A DNA stretch of 36,687 bases from Methanobacteriota archaeon (GTDB taxonomy: Archaea; Methanobacteriota; Methanobacteria; Methanobacteriales; Methanobacteriaceae): contig JAEZKE010000004.1 in the NCBI GenBank assembly GCA_023436175.1, positions 1 to 36,687 on the forward strand. Reading direction: 5' to 3'. A program made the translations under genes and the position numbers. This document shows, piece by piece, positions 7,861-16,185 of the stretch. The notes beneath the pieces were generated by a model, which saw nothing but the letters and a program-made list of their open reading frames with translations, did not search any database and was not told the DNA's origin. Positions within the stretch are counted from its first letter, which is position 1, and every line of letters starts with the position of its first letter.

Positions 7861-8277
7861 TTATTTCTGGTCTCTTATACAAATACCAATTACACTTGGC
7901 GTGTTTTTTACTTTGCGAAATTTTATAAACCCATAGAACCATCTAATTGACCAGAGAAGGTGAAATGCAGCCCACCAAAAAATTCCAATAAAATAAACAA
8001 ATATCCCTAAAAAGATATTAAGCAATGCTACCAGTAAAAAAACAATGGGATTTCTGTAAAAAAATGATGTAAATCCTATAAATTGCTGTATTGCAGACGA
8101 AAAGAAAATTGTAGGACTAACACCTATCAGAATCCATATTAAAAGGGCAAAAAATCCGAGAATGATCCGAAATACTGATCTAACTGGAGATAAGTTTTTT
8201 TCCAGTTCTAATGATAATTTTTTCTCATCAACATCTGCATCCCTATTATTTTTTCTCAAAAAATTACCCCTATACAT
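7861..8277 (-). CDS. Small membrane protein of unknown function
   Basis: I do not recognise this 138-residue protein. It has a charged, lysine/aspartate-rich cytosolic N-terminus (1-30), a hydrophobic stretch at about 34-60, a second at about 77-105 rich in aromatics (YFIGIFWWAAFHLLW), and a short basic tail. Two membrane spans with both ends inside are the simplest topology. ATG 8277 has no clear ribosome binding site. A TTG 18 bases downstream is preceded by GGGGTAATT and would give MRKNNRDADVDE, an equally reasonable start. It is convergent with the cimA-family gene and divergent from the gene at 8501. Confidence 0.65.
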   Translation of the reverse strand: MYRGNFLRKNNRDADVDEKKLSLELEKNLSPVRSVFRIILGFFALLIWILIGVSPTIFFSSAIQQFIGFTSFFYRNPIVFLLVALLNIFLGIFVYFIGIFWWAAFHLLWSIRWFYGFIKFRKVKNTPSVIGICIRDQK

Positions 8278-8500
8278 ATTTTAAATAAAAAGTAATAAGT
8301 ACTTTCCTCAGATGAAATTTATTTTATAAAAAAATCAAATTTAAGTTCCTATTTAATTGAAAGACATTAAAATCACAGCTAATATTAAATTAAATCTATT
8401 TAAAAAATTTTAATTTATTAAATCAACAATTTATGAAATTTAAACAGGTACACTGACAAAGTCATGAGCGTTAAATAATAGTTTTTATATATTAAATATT

Positions 8501-8908
8501 ATGAGCACAGAAAATGAAATGTATCCTGTTAAGTTTGAAGAATCATTTCTAGAAATCATTAATGATTTCAAAGAATCATCCAGCGGCCTTTTTATAAAAG
8601 GCGTGACAGATCCAAAGGTTATAAAAGACGGGAACTTAGAAGAAATTGGAAAATCCCTAAAAAGAATATCTGAATTTTTAGATTACAGACTTCCCGATTT
8701 AGAATTTGATGCCGGCGAAGAAAAAGTTAATGAAATAAATTCACGGCTAAAAACAGCTGTAAAAGTAATCCATGAAATGGGAAATAATTTAGAATCCATT
8801 AAAACTCAAGAAACAGAAGATTATCACTGGTATATTATCGGAACACTTGCTGTGGTTTTAATAGGCCTATTTGATTATATAGAAATTTACATGGAACACC
8901 ACCCCTAA
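8501..8908 (+). CDS. C-terminally membrane-anchored protein of unknown function
   Basis: The product has 135 residues. The first 105 are soluble, acidic and helical, with possible coiled coil (IGKSLKRISEFLDY, VNEINSRLKTAVKVIHEMG). A single hydrophobic segment at about 110-128 (WYIIGTLAVVLIGLFDYIEI) lies near the C-terminus, giving a tail-anchored layout. No domain is recognised. There is no ribosome binding site at ATG 8501. A TATA-like TTTTTATATATT at 8482-8493 lies very close upstream, so the transcript would be leaderless or start at the second ATG (8519). It precedes the Cgi121 gene by 85 bases on the same strand. Confidence 0.6.
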   Translation: MSTENEMYPVKFEESFLEIINDFKESSSGLFIKGVTDPKVIKDGNLEEIGKSLKRISEFLDYRLPDLEFDAGEEKVNEINSRLKTAVKVIHEMGNNLESIKTQETEDYHWYIIGTLAVVLIGLFDYIEIYMEHHP

Positions 8909-8993
8909 TTTGAAATTTAACGATTTAAAAAATGGATATCAACGAAAAATTTAAGAGGTTCATTGCCTTAGTTAATTATAGGGAGAACACAAT

Positions 8994-9488
8994 ATGGAGT
9001 ACAATATCCAGGTAGCTGGTTTCAGGTCAAATATCAACGATTTCGGAAAATTAATGAAGGATATAAATAAAATAAGCAAAAACTGTACTGTTCAACTTTT
9101 AAACGCTGAAGGAATTGCCGGCCGAGAACATATTCTCCATGCTGCAGTTCATGCAGTTAAAGCATTTGAAAGAAATGAAAACATTGCAAAAGACCTTGGG
9201 CTTGAGATATGCGTACGTGCATCAGCTCAAAGGCAGATATCCAAAGCACTCTCAATTTTAGGAATAAAAGAAGGTGAAATGAACATTTGTGCAGTCGCTG
9301 TAGATTGCAGTGAAAATATAATGAATGAATTAGGAACTATATTAGATAAAAGGGAAGACAGTGTTTTAAATCCTGATGAAAATCTGTTAAAAGATATTTA
9401 TAACATTTCAGAAGGAGAAATAAAAACTGCAAGTGGTATATCCAGTATAATGATAGAAAAAACCACACTGCTGATATTAGAAACCTAA
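8994..9488 (+). CDS. cgi121: KEOPS complex subunit Cgi121
   Basis: The 164-residue protein matches Cgi121, the subunit of the KEOPS complex that binds the 3' CCA end of tRNA and stimulates the Bud32 kinase during N6-threonylcarbamoyl-adenosine (t6A37) synthesis. Diagnostic stretches are EHILHAAVHAVKAF near residue 45 and the central ICVRASAQRQISKALSILGI, the family's most conserved motif. The C-terminal EKTTLLILE is also typical. GGGAG a few bases upstream supports ATG 8994. The other KEOPS genes are not in this window. Confidence 0.88.
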   Translation: MEYNIQVAGFRSNINDFGKLMKDINKISKNCTVQLLNAEGIAGREHILHAAVHAVKAFERNENIAKDLGLEICVRASAQRQISKALSILGIKEGEMNICAVAVDCSENIMNELGTILDKREDSVLNPDENLLKDIYNISEGEIKTASGISSIMIEKTTLLILET

Positions 9489-9565
9489 TAAATAACAGAA
9501 AACATTTTAAATTGAATAACTTCTTTAAGCTTTATCCAATGGTATACATTTTTGAATTTAATTCA

Positions 9566-10546
9566 TCAGTACCCCATTACTTCTTCAACGATTTGAATGA
9601 CTTCTTTTAAAGTACCATTTTCCAGGCACTGTACATCCAGATTCTTAATCTCCAAACATACAGCATCCATTATTACTCGTTCATATCTAGGGCAAACAGT
9701 TATTATACTTCTTCCGTCAGCCTTTAATTTTTGTCGGAGTAAATATCCTGTTTTTTTAGGATCATCTGTTTTCAAAGCAACACTTATTCCCCTTTTATCA
9801 GAGTGAACTGCAGATTTAAATTCTTTTTTAAGCATGTCACATGCATCAGTTGTTTTTGATAATATATGTTGGGCATTATTAATTTCTTCAGATATTCCTG
9901 CACAGGTTACCGGGTTTGCCTTTAATGTTTTCAAAAGAATTTTGGATCTTTTAAAAAACTCGTTGCGATTTGTTGACATAAATCCACCGCTTCCAACATT
10001 TACTATTTTAGGAGAACCTGTTGAAGCCACAATTACATGCGCATGATCGCCATTTCCCAAATTTTTTTCTTTATCCCCTATTCCTCCTGAAGCATCCTCA
10101 ACCAGAATTACACCTTTATCCTCACATACTTCAAACAGTTCATTTACAGGCTGTTCTGCAATATACCCTGCAAGACTCGTTATAAAAAGAGCCTCAGGTT
10201 TATATTTATTAATAGTATCTTCAAGAACTTCAGGATCAATAATTCCAAGATCCGTTGGCACTTCTACAACCTCAAGACCCTTAAATTCAGCCATATTTCT
10301 AAATCCCGTCCAACCCCCTTGATCTGGAATCAGTATTTTATCTTTAAACGAATTCATAGCTGCTAGAATTGCAGAATTTCCACTATTTAAAACTTTTACA
10401 TATTCATGTCCTGTAATTTCACTTATTCTATCTTGAGCAAGTTTGACTTCATCAAATCCCCTGTTTGATACATAATCAATACTCATTGCAGCTTCACACA
10501 TTGCACTTCTAGCTTCTTTTGAGGGTTTTTTAAAGTGTAGTTCCAA
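9566..10546 (-). CDS. PLP-dependent fold-type I enzyme, DegT/DnrJ/EryC1/StrS-like
   Basis: The 326-residue protein follows the DegT/StrS aminotransferase plan. It has a cofactor phosphate-binding stretch VLNSGNSAILAAM (52-64), ILIPDQGGW (71-79), the substrate loop EALFITSLAGYIAEQ, VILVEDASGGIGD (146-158, with D151 placed to contact the pyridine nitrogen), and the probable Schiff-base lysine K180 in ASTGSPKIVNVGSGGF. It is shorter than typical sugar aminotransferases (about 370-400 residues), and the C-terminal small domain is reduced. The substrate cannot be inferred. SepCysS- and SelA-like enzymes share the fold, but their distinctive motifs are not visible. It is convergent with cgi121. Confidence 0.75.
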   Translation of the reverse strand: MELHFKKPSKEARSAMCEAAMSIDYVSNRGFDEVKLAQDRISEITGHEYVKVLNSGNSAILAAMNSFKDKILIPDQGGWTGFRNMAEFKGLEVVEVPTDLGIIDPEVLEDTINKYKPEALFITSLAGYIAEQPVNELFEVCEDKGVILVEDASGGIGDKEKNLGNGDHAHVIVASTGSPKIVNVGSGGFMSTNRNEFFKRSKILLKTLKANPVTCAGISEEINNAQHILSKTTDACDMLKKEFKSAVHSDKRGISVALKTDDPKKTGYLLRQKLKADGRSIITVCPRYERVIMDAVCLEIKNLDVQCLENGTLKEVIQIVEEVMGY

Positions 10547-10750
10547 TTAGATCATCTCAAAAATTTAGTAATATATTTTATCTATAAAAGTTGACTAAAT
10601 AAGTTATCAGCTTTTAGATATTTCTATTTTATTTTTTCACAAAACAAATATTAAGGCTGTATTAAAGTTATTTTGGAATTTCATTAAAATAAGAAATTTA
10701 ATTATTTAAAAAAGAGATACTATGAAATAGAAATGCAAAGAGATGATAAA

Positions 10751-11443
10751 ATGACGATATATTTAAAATGGTTCCCAAATTCCTGGTTCCAGATAAAAAC
10801 AGAAGATAAAATCATCTATATCGATCCAGCGTATCTAAAAACAATGTTTAATGACTATCCAAAAAAAGCAATTGTTGAAAAGTTACCTGAAAACCTTGAA
10901 AAAGCTGATATGATATTAGTCACTCATGAACATCAGGATCACTGCAATCCGGCTACAGTAAATACGCTTAAACAACCATATACTCACGTTATAGCTCCTA
11001 AAGCCTGTGCTAATGAATTAGATGAAGTTACTAATGTAGTTAAACCTGGTGAAGAAATTTCTTATGACAATATCAAAATAAAAGTTGTTGATGCCTATAA
11101 CACGAAACAGGGACACTCCACAATGAAATTACATGAAAAAGGAAAATCTGTAGGTTATTTAATTACTTTAGATGGCAAAAGAATCTATCATGCAGGGGAT
11201 ACAGATATTGTACCTGAGATGAAAGACTTTGGCCATGTTGATGTAGCTTTAGTTCCAATCGGCGGAACATTTACCATGGATATGAAAGAAGCTGTTGATG
11301 CTGTTATGGCAATAGGACCAAAAGTTGTAATTCCAATGCATATGAAAGATGCTGATCCATATGAATTCAAAAAAATAGTTGAGGAAAAGTCAGATATTAA
11401 AGTTGTACCCCTTGAAATTGGTGAAGTTTACAAGTTAGATTAA
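10751..11443 (+). CDS. UPF0173-type metal-dependent hydrolase
   Basis: This is a metallo-beta-lactamase-fold hydrolase of the UPF0173/UlaG-like group, about 230 residues. The zinc site motif THEHQDHC is at residues 58-65 counted from ATG 10751, followed by GHSTMKLH, IYHAGDTDIVPEM and VIPMHM for the remaining ligands. FPNSWFQIKTEDKIIYIDP at the N-terminus is the usual first strand pair. I prefer ATG 10751 over ATG 10733 because GAGATGAT immediately upstream resembles a ribosome binding site; the difference is six residues. The substrate is unknown. It ends four bases from the convergent nreA. Confidence 0.87.
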   Translation: MTIYLKWFPNSWFQIKTEDKIIYIDPAYLKTMFNDYPKKAIVEKLPENLEKADMILVTHEHQDHCNPATVNTLKQPYTHVIAPKACANELDEVTNVVKPGEEISYDNIKIKVVDAYNTKQGHSTMKLHEKGKSVGYLITLDGKRIYHAGDTDIVPEMKDFGHVDVALVPIGGTFTMDMKEAVDAVMAIGPKVVIPMHMKDADPYEFKKIVEEKSDIKVVPLEIGEVYKLD

Positions 11444-11447
11444 ACAA

Positions 11448-12614
11448 TTATTTAAAAAAGTTATCCAGTGTCATCTGCCTGGATCTCATCAAGTCCTGAA
11501 GGAGGGTACTTGTTTCTTTAAATTTTTCCATTGGAAGCTTTAATTTCGCTTCGATATAAGCCAGAGCTGTTTTCATATCTTCAAATTCCCTTGGAATTTC
11601 ACTCATTGCACTCCTTACATTTTCCCTGACATTGAAAACTCCAAGAGGAACATACCCATTATAAGCTTCTCGGAGTACTATTGCACCAGCTTGTTTCTTC
11701 TCACGCGCAAGGGCTTCAAGAACAGCCATCTTGCATGTGTAATAACATCCCCCTACACAGGAATATTCTTTTTTACCGCCGTTTAATTCGTGGTCTGCAA
11801 ATATCAGCTCTTCACGGCCCATAACATGCATGAACGCTTCGATCCATTCATACTGCCATTCTGTTGGAATTAAGAGTACTGCATAGTAATTATTAAGGCT
11901 GCTGAATTCATATACACGGTAAGTGTCCAGTATATCGTTATGCCTGACTTCTTTGAGTAAGTTATCTGCTATAATCGTATCACAGGCTGTGATTGACCAC
12001 CTTGTAGGGACCAACCGCCTGTTTTTTTCAATGCCCATTGTTCCAACGGAAAATGCCTTTTGAATACTGGAAAAAGGAATTCCTTTGCTGTGAAGGTCAA
12101 CTGTAGCTGCAGCGGCCTTAAAATCAGTGTCATAATATACTTTTTCTAATTGACGGTCCCATTTAACTGCGTCTATATCAAATTTTTCAATTAAAGCACT
12201 TGGGCCGTGGGGCGCTGTTTCGTCGCTGAATGAGAGTCCTCTTGGACGGCTTCCAAATTCCGCCTCACTTTCAATTGAAGTGGATGCAAGGGAAATCTCC
12301 TGCAATTTCTCAACAAAAGAATTATTAAAGTCATGTATCCCTACAGTTTGTTTACCACGTACTAAATTCAACCTGTAGCCTATGATCTCTTCCTGAGTTG
12401 TTTGGCTGGGAATCCATGATTCTGGTCTGTCCATGATTGATATGTCACCTTGTAACGGTGCAATCATAGGTCCGGCATACACTTTAGGATAGTTCCAGCT
12501 GCCAATGAAGACTGAAGGAGGTGTGGTTCCGTCGAGTTCCTTTCCCACATCAACTGATTTCATATTGATGTTCGCTGTGAGCCTTTTGAGGTAGGCTTCT
12601 TTGCCCTTTATCAT
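11448..12614 (-). CDS. nreA: NreA-family DNA repair protein with PCNA-binding tail
   Basis: The 388-residue protein belongs to the archaeal Nre family, implicated in repair of DNA damage. Conserved stretches include SVFIGSWNYPKVYAGPM (34-50), FGSRPRGLSFSDETAPHGPS, GTMGIEKNRRLVPTRWSITACD and YSCVGGCYYTCKMAVLEAL with its cysteine cluster. The extreme C-terminus is QMTLDNFFK, a textbook PIP box (Q380, L383, F386, F387) that docks PCNA. It starts at residue MIKGKEAYLKRL; the N-terminal zinc finger present in some Nre proteins is absent. It is divergent from the marR gene and convergent with the UPF0173 gene. Confidence 0.9.
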   Translation of the reverse strand: MIKGKEAYLKRLTANINMKSVDVGKELDGTTPPSVFIGSWNYPKVYAGPMIAPLQGDISIMDRPESWIPSQTTQEEIIGYRLNLVRGKQTVGIHDFNNSFVEKLQEISLASTSIESEAEFGSRPRGLSFSDETAPHGPSALIEKFDIDAVKWDRQLEKVYYDTDFKAAAATVDLHSKGIPFSSIQKAFSVGTMGIEKNRRLVPTRWSITACDTIIADNLLKEVRHNDILDTYRVYEFSSLNNYYAVLLIPTEWQYEWIEAFMHVMGREELIFADHELNGGKKEYSCVGGCYYTCKMAVLEALAREKKQAGAIVLREAYNGYVPLGVFNVRENVRSAMSEIPREFEDMKTALAYIEAKLKLPMEKFKETSTLLQDLMRSRQMTLDNFFK

Positions 12615-12800
12615 GATCTTATATATTCACGTACCTTAATAAAAAAGTAATGAGAGCAAATGAAAAGTATCTTTAGAATTATTTTAACAGTCATTTTTAC
12701 TAAAAATTAGAAAAATCAGGTTTATAAAATAATTTATCAGCAGTTTCAACCATCTATTTTTGAGTTAATGCTTAATTAACCAGTTACATAATATCCCAAA

Positions 12801-12838
12801 AGTTTATATATTAACACCCCAATAACTGATATATCAAT
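12801..12838 (+). promoter_or_regulatory. marR promoter with operator-like palindrome
   Basis: A TATA box (AGTTTATATATT, 12801-12812) is followed by ACTGATATATCAAT (12825-12838) with the perfect core TGATATATCA at 12827-12836. The core centre is about 25 bases from the TATA box, at the expected transcription start. AATAACTGATATATCA (12821-12836) recurs exactly at 13354-13369, upstream of the next gene. Confidence 0.7.
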
Positions 12839-12887
12839 TAAATTGTTAAGTTTGAAAAAATAACAAAAATAAATAAAAGGTCATTAT

Positions 12888-13316
12888 ATGAGCTATGTTT
12901 TCGATGAAAGTGATATATTATTCACATTTTTAAAATTACGCCATAAATTGGCAAGAAAAGTTCAAAATAAGCTTAAAAATTATGGTATTACCTTTGATCA
13001 ATGGTATATCCTATATTTTGTATATCAAAATGAAGGGTGTAACCAGAAAAGACTTGCCAAAGCTTCAAGTAAGGATACCGGAGCTATGACACGGAGTTTA
13101 AATACACTTGAAAATAAAGGACTTATCGAGAGGAAAAGTTCATATCAGGACAAAAGAGAGTTTCTAATATATTTAACAGATGAAAGTAAGGATTTATATA
13201 AAAAAACATCGGAATTAATGTCCCAGAATGCTCAGGAACTTAAATCTATTTTTACTGACAGCGAACTGGAACATTTCATGTATTTATTAGACAAATTAGA
13301 TTCAAATTTAGAATAA
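12888..13316 (+). CDS. MarR family transcriptional regulator
   Basis: The 142-residue winged-helix regulator has the full MarR layout: dimerisation helices at both ends and a central DNA-binding region. Readable parts are ITFDQWYILYFVYQNEGCNQ, the recognition-helix segment KRLAKASSKDTGAMTRSLNTLENKGLIERK, and the wing DKREFLIYLTDESKDLY. The gene is 85 bases upstream of the MFS-CBS transporter. Both genes are preceded by copies of one 16-base sequence centred on TGATATATCA, so it very likely represses itself and the transporter, releasing on binding a toxic ligand. The start has AAAGGTCAT upstream, an acceptable ribosome binding site. Confidence 0.9.
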   Translation: MSYVFDESDILFTFLKLRHKLARKVQNKLKNYGITFDQWYILYFVYQNEGCNQKRLAKASSKDTGAMTRSLNTLENKGLIERKSSYQDKREFLIYLTDESKDLYKKTSELMSQNAQELKSIFTDSELEHFMYLLDKLDSNLE

Positions 13317-13357
13317 ATTTTTTAATTTAACCAAAATTCATAGATCATTCAATAATA

Positions 13358-13371
13358 ACTGATATATCAGT
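13358..13371 (+). promoter_or_regulatory. Perfect 14-base palindrome upstream of the MFS-CBS gene
   Basis: ACTGATATATCAGT (13358-13371) is a perfect palindrome in the 85-base gap between marR and the transporter. It is the second copy of the marR promoter site, with a further half-site-like TTGATAAGTCA just downstream (13374-13384). It is probably an operator for the MarR protein. Confidence 0.7.
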
Positions 13372-13401
13372 AATTGATAAGTCAGCTACAAGAGGAGAAA
13401 A

Positions 13402-15072
13402 ATGTCATCAAACTCAGTAAAAAATGAAAGTTTACCCACATCCGTGTGGATGTTATTTATTGGAATAATCGCTGCTTTAATGGGTATGGGACTTATAGGT
13501 CCCGTGTTACCAACACTTTCCACGCAATTAAAAGCAAGTCCAAGTGAAGTTACTCTACTTTACAGCAGTTATAACTTAGTAATGGCCGTAGGGGCCCTTA
13601 TTACAGGGGCTATTTCTACAAGATTAGGCCTTAAAAAGGCTTTACTTATAGGTATTGTTATTATAGGAGTATTTGCAGCTATTGCAGGATTTGCAACCAA
13701 TATCTGGACAATTATTGGGCTACGTGGGCTCTGGGCAGTAGGAAGTTCCCTTTTCTTTGCAACAGGGCTTGCTGCTATGGTCACTCTTGGAGGAGTTGCA
13801 AAAGCAAGGTCAATTGTTTTATTTGAAGCTGCCGTTGGAATAGGGGTCGCTGCAGGTCCTTTAATTGGAGGAGTATTAGGACAATTCTCATGGAGATATC
13901 CATTTATGGGTATTGGTGTCATGATGGCTGTTGTTTTTGTTTTATTACTTATTAAACTGCCCAATGTAAAAGAAGATCTTGGTACAAAATCAAGTACTTC
14001 GCTGCGTGATCCATTCCGTGCAATGAAGCATCGTTCTATTGCAACATTAGGAACAGCTAATTGTCTTTACAACTTCGGCTTCTTTACTCTACTCGCATAC
14101 AGTCCACTTGCACTTGGACTGAGCCCGTTCAGTTTAGGGATCATATTTTTAGGCTGGGGTGCCCTTCTGGGACTTTCATCTTATTTCATGGCACCTAAAC
14201 TTAAAAAACAATTTGGAACAATTAAATCCCTGTATTTAATGTTAATTCTATTTACAGTGCTTCTTTTAGTTATGGGTATCTGGACATCTGATATATTGAT
14301 CATGTCAGCATGTATCATTGTTTCAGGTTTATTATTTGGAAACAGCAATTCGCTATTTTCAAATGCTGTTATGGACGCATCACCTGTTGAGGCTTCAACA
14401 ACTTCTGCAGCATTCAGCTTCCTGCGTATGATAGGTGGAGCAATTGCTCCTTTTATGGCAGGAATATTAGCTGAAATATATTCGCCAAATACCCCATTTC
14501 TTGTTGGAGTTTTCTTCGTTTTAGGGGCATTAGTACTCATATTACTAAATCGGGACTATCTCTCTAAAATTACTAAAGAACTAATAAAAGAAAAACCGAA
14601 GGTGAGTATTTTGAAAGTAAAGGACTTTATGATCCAGGATGTGGTTTCTATAAAACCAGATGCCACAGTTAAAGAACTGTTAAGATTATTAACCAAACAT
14701 CATATTGGCGGGGTTCCAGTTGTTGACAATCAAAATAAACTAATTGGAATGGTCAGTGATGGAGATATCATTCGTTATCTTGCCCCAAAAGAAGGATCTG
14801 TTCGTGATTTTATCTACAGCATATTTGTTGAAGAAGGAGAAACAGAACAGGAAGTTTTAAAGGGCAAAATCAATACAACAGTTGATAAATTAATGCATAA
14901 ACAGCAGATATACTCTGTAAAAGAAGAGGATACTTTTGAAAAAGCCATTCAGATTTTATCAGGGCATCACTTTAAAAAGATACCCGTATTAGATTTAAAT
15001 GGTAAAGTCACAGGCATTATCAGCAGAGGAGATATAGACAAGAACTTAATGGAGATACTATCACAAAGATGA
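13402..15072 (+). CDS. MFS drug-type transporter fused to a CBS domain pair
   Basis: The 556-residue product has an N-terminal major facilitator domain (about 15-395, roughly 12 membrane spans; GLIGPVLPTLSTQL, AISTRLGLKKALL and RGLWAVGSS are typical of DHA1-type drug/proton antiporters). After a short linker come two CBS domains (about 404-465 and 485-552), with PVVDNQNKLIGMVSDGDIIRYL and IPVLDLNGKVTGIISRGDI. CBS pairs bind adenine nucleotides, suggesting energy or nucleotide control of efflux. AGAGGAGAAAA supports ATG 13402. At the domain junction AAGGTGAG (14599-14606) precedes an in-frame TTG (14611), a possible internal start for a free CBS protein or a scar of gene fusion. Confidence 0.88.
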   Translation: MSSNSVKNESLPTSVWMLFIGIIAALMGMGLIGPVLPTLSTQLKASPSEVTLLYSSYNLVMAVGALITGAISTRLGLKKALLIGIVIIGVFAAIAGFATNIWTIIGLRGLWAVGSSLFFATGLAAMVTLGGVAKARSIVLFEAAVGIGVAAGPLIGGVLGQFSWRYPFMGIGVMMAVVFVLLLIKLPNVKEDLGTKSSTSLRDPFRAMKHRSIATLGTANCLYNFGFFTLLAYSPLALGLSPFSLGIIFLGWGALLGLSSYFMAPKLKKQFGTIKSLYLMLILFTVLLLVMGIWTSDILIMSACIIVSGLLFGNSNSLFSNAVMDASPVEASTTSAAFSFLRMIGGAIAPFMAGILAEIYSPNTPFLVGVFFVLGALVLILLNRDYLSKITKELIKEKPKVSILKVKDFMIQDVVSIKPDATVKELLRLLTKHHIGGVPVVDNQNKLIGMVSDGDIIRYLAPKEGSVRDFIYSIFVEEGETEQEVLKGKINTTVDKLMHKQQIYSVKEEDTFEKAIQILSGHHFKKIPVLDLNGKVTGIISRGDIDKNLMEILSQR

Positions 15073-15368
15073 AAACCCTATTCAGGAACTCTCAGGCATT
15101 CGATGATAAAATAGAGATAATAAATCGATCCAATAACAGTTGTGAGAAAATGAGTAATAAAAGAAAATGGGTAAATAATGGTTTAATAAAAGAGCTTGAA
15201 ACTACAGAAGAATATAAGTCATGGCTAAATTCATTATTTGCTATTATTGGGTATATTTCATCGTCAAAACTTGATGATCTTAATCTAATACTAGAATTAA
15301 TTGCAGATCATCTCAGTGCAAGTGTTGATTTACAAAAGGGACTAAAAATAGCAAAAGATAAATCGTGA
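15069..15368 (+). CDS. Small hypothetical protein, end of the MFS operon
   Basis: This 99-residue protein is not recognised. Its ATG overlaps the transporter stop (ATGA), so translation is probably coupled. The core (LIKELETTEEYKSWLNSLFAIIGYISSSKLDDLNLILELIADHLSAS) is helical and mildly hydrophobic, without a clear membrane span. An in-frame ATG 27 codons downstream (MSNKRKWVN) could be the real start, because the first part is low in complexity and N/S/K-rich. Position alone links it to the MarR-controlled efflux system. Confidence 0.55.
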   Translation: MKTLFRNSQAFDDKIEIINRSNNSCEKMSNKRKWVNNGLIKELETTEEYKSWLNSLFAIIGYISSSKLDDLNLILELIADHLSASVDLQKGLKIAKDKS

Positions 15369-15391
15369 TGAGGATTGGTCATCAGAAAACA

Positions 15392-15429
15392 GTGGATAAT
15401 GATTCATGAACTTTTAAGTCGTTATCCAC
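15392..15429. terminator. Stem-loop between convergent genes
   Basis: GTGGATAATGA (15392-15402) and TCGTTATCCAC (15419-15429) pair over 11 positions with one mismatch around a 16-base loop. It lies just after the small gene ending at 15368 and before the convergent PadR gene. A terminator role is inferred. Confidence 0.45.
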
Positions 15430-15573
15430 ATATTAAATCATTTAATTGCTAAGAATAACTAAAATTAGAAGTATCATATATAACATTGCATTTAATACTA
15501 ATTTTTTAAAATATTTTGTTTATACAATCAATTAAAATTATCCACTTAAGTGTATTTTCATAAATAAGCTCTA

Positions 15574-15972
15574 TTACTTATTTAAACCCAGATATTCCCT
15601 AAATTCCGTCCAGAGATTTGCATGATCATTTTTAACGTGTTCAGTAAGTCTTTTAAAGGTTAAAATGAATTTTTCACCATTATCGGTTATTACATAATAT
15701 TTTATTTTTCTTTTTCCCTGATGTTCCCATGATCCTTCTATTAAGCCATTATTCTCCAAATCATGGAGTACTGGATATATCTTACTGGCACTGGGCATTT
15801 TATTCTCGTAAGGGTTAGAATTATTAAGCTCAGTCATTATTTCATACCCATGCATTCTTTTTTTGTTAATAAGCCATAAAATCAAGACGTTGCTGAAACT
15901 TCGCATTAAACCTTTAACAAGTTTTTTTTCATATTTAGACAAACTGTTAAAGATTTTCACTTCTTCTTCCAT
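15574..15972 (-). CDS. PadR family transcriptional regulator
   Basis: The 132-residue winged-helix protein contains the PadR core: NVLILWLINKKRMHGYEIMTEL, then MPSASKIYPVLHDLENNGLIEGSWE and the wing GKRKIKYYVITDNGEKFI. A long N-terminal helix of about 25 residues (VKIFNSLSKYEKKLVKGL) precedes the domain. GGAAGGAG about 8 bases upstream supports ATG 15972. It is divergent from the alpha/beta hydrolase gene at 16186 across 213 bases that contain TATA-like sequence and repeated TTTGATAT motifs. It may regulate itself and perhaps the neighbouring hydrolase run; the inducer is unknown. Confidence 0.88.
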   Translation of the reverse strand: MEEEVKIFNSLSKYEKKLVKGLMRSFSNVLILWLINKKRMHGYEIMTELNNSNPYENKMPSASKIYPVLHDLENNGLIEGSWEHQGKRKIKYYVITDNGEKFILTFKRLTEHVKNDHANLWTEFREYLGLNK

Positions 15973-15994
15973 GTAATTAACTCCTTCCCATAAA

Positions 15995-16028
15995 ATATCA
16001 AATTTGGATATATCAAATATCGATAGTT
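15995..16028 (-). promoter_or_regulatory. Candidate padR operator region
   Basis: On the minus strand CGATATTTGATAT is followed closely by ATCCAAATTTGATATTTTA, giving two direct TTTGATAT repeats plus the palindromic core GATATATC (16007-16014). A TATA-like TATATAA lies at 16050-16056. The repeats fall at and just downstream of the expected transcription start of padR. Confidence 0.4.
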
Positions 16029-16185
16029 AGTAATTTAATAAATTGATTTTATATAATTTTCCTTTCATGCACTTAAGAAAAAGTAATGAGAGTGAAAAGT
16101 ATTTTTTAAATCAAATCTAAATTAATTCATATTGAAACAAAATACAATTAGAGCTATTTCATGTTTTACTTAGAAAGGAGTTATC

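Noticed and set aside
9553..9565. TGAAT/ATTCA mini-hairpin between cgi121 and the PLP gene
   Set aside because: Arms are only five bases in AT-rich sequence, expected by chance.
13569..14540. Antisense frames opposite the MFS transporter
   Set aside because: They arise from codon bias opposite hydrophobic sense codons; no start signals or domains.
16007..16014. GATATATC upstream of padR as a third site for the 12.9 kb MarR
   Set aside because: It matches 9 of 10 core bases, but the flanks differ and the sequence is AT-rich, so chance or PadR's own repeats are likelier.
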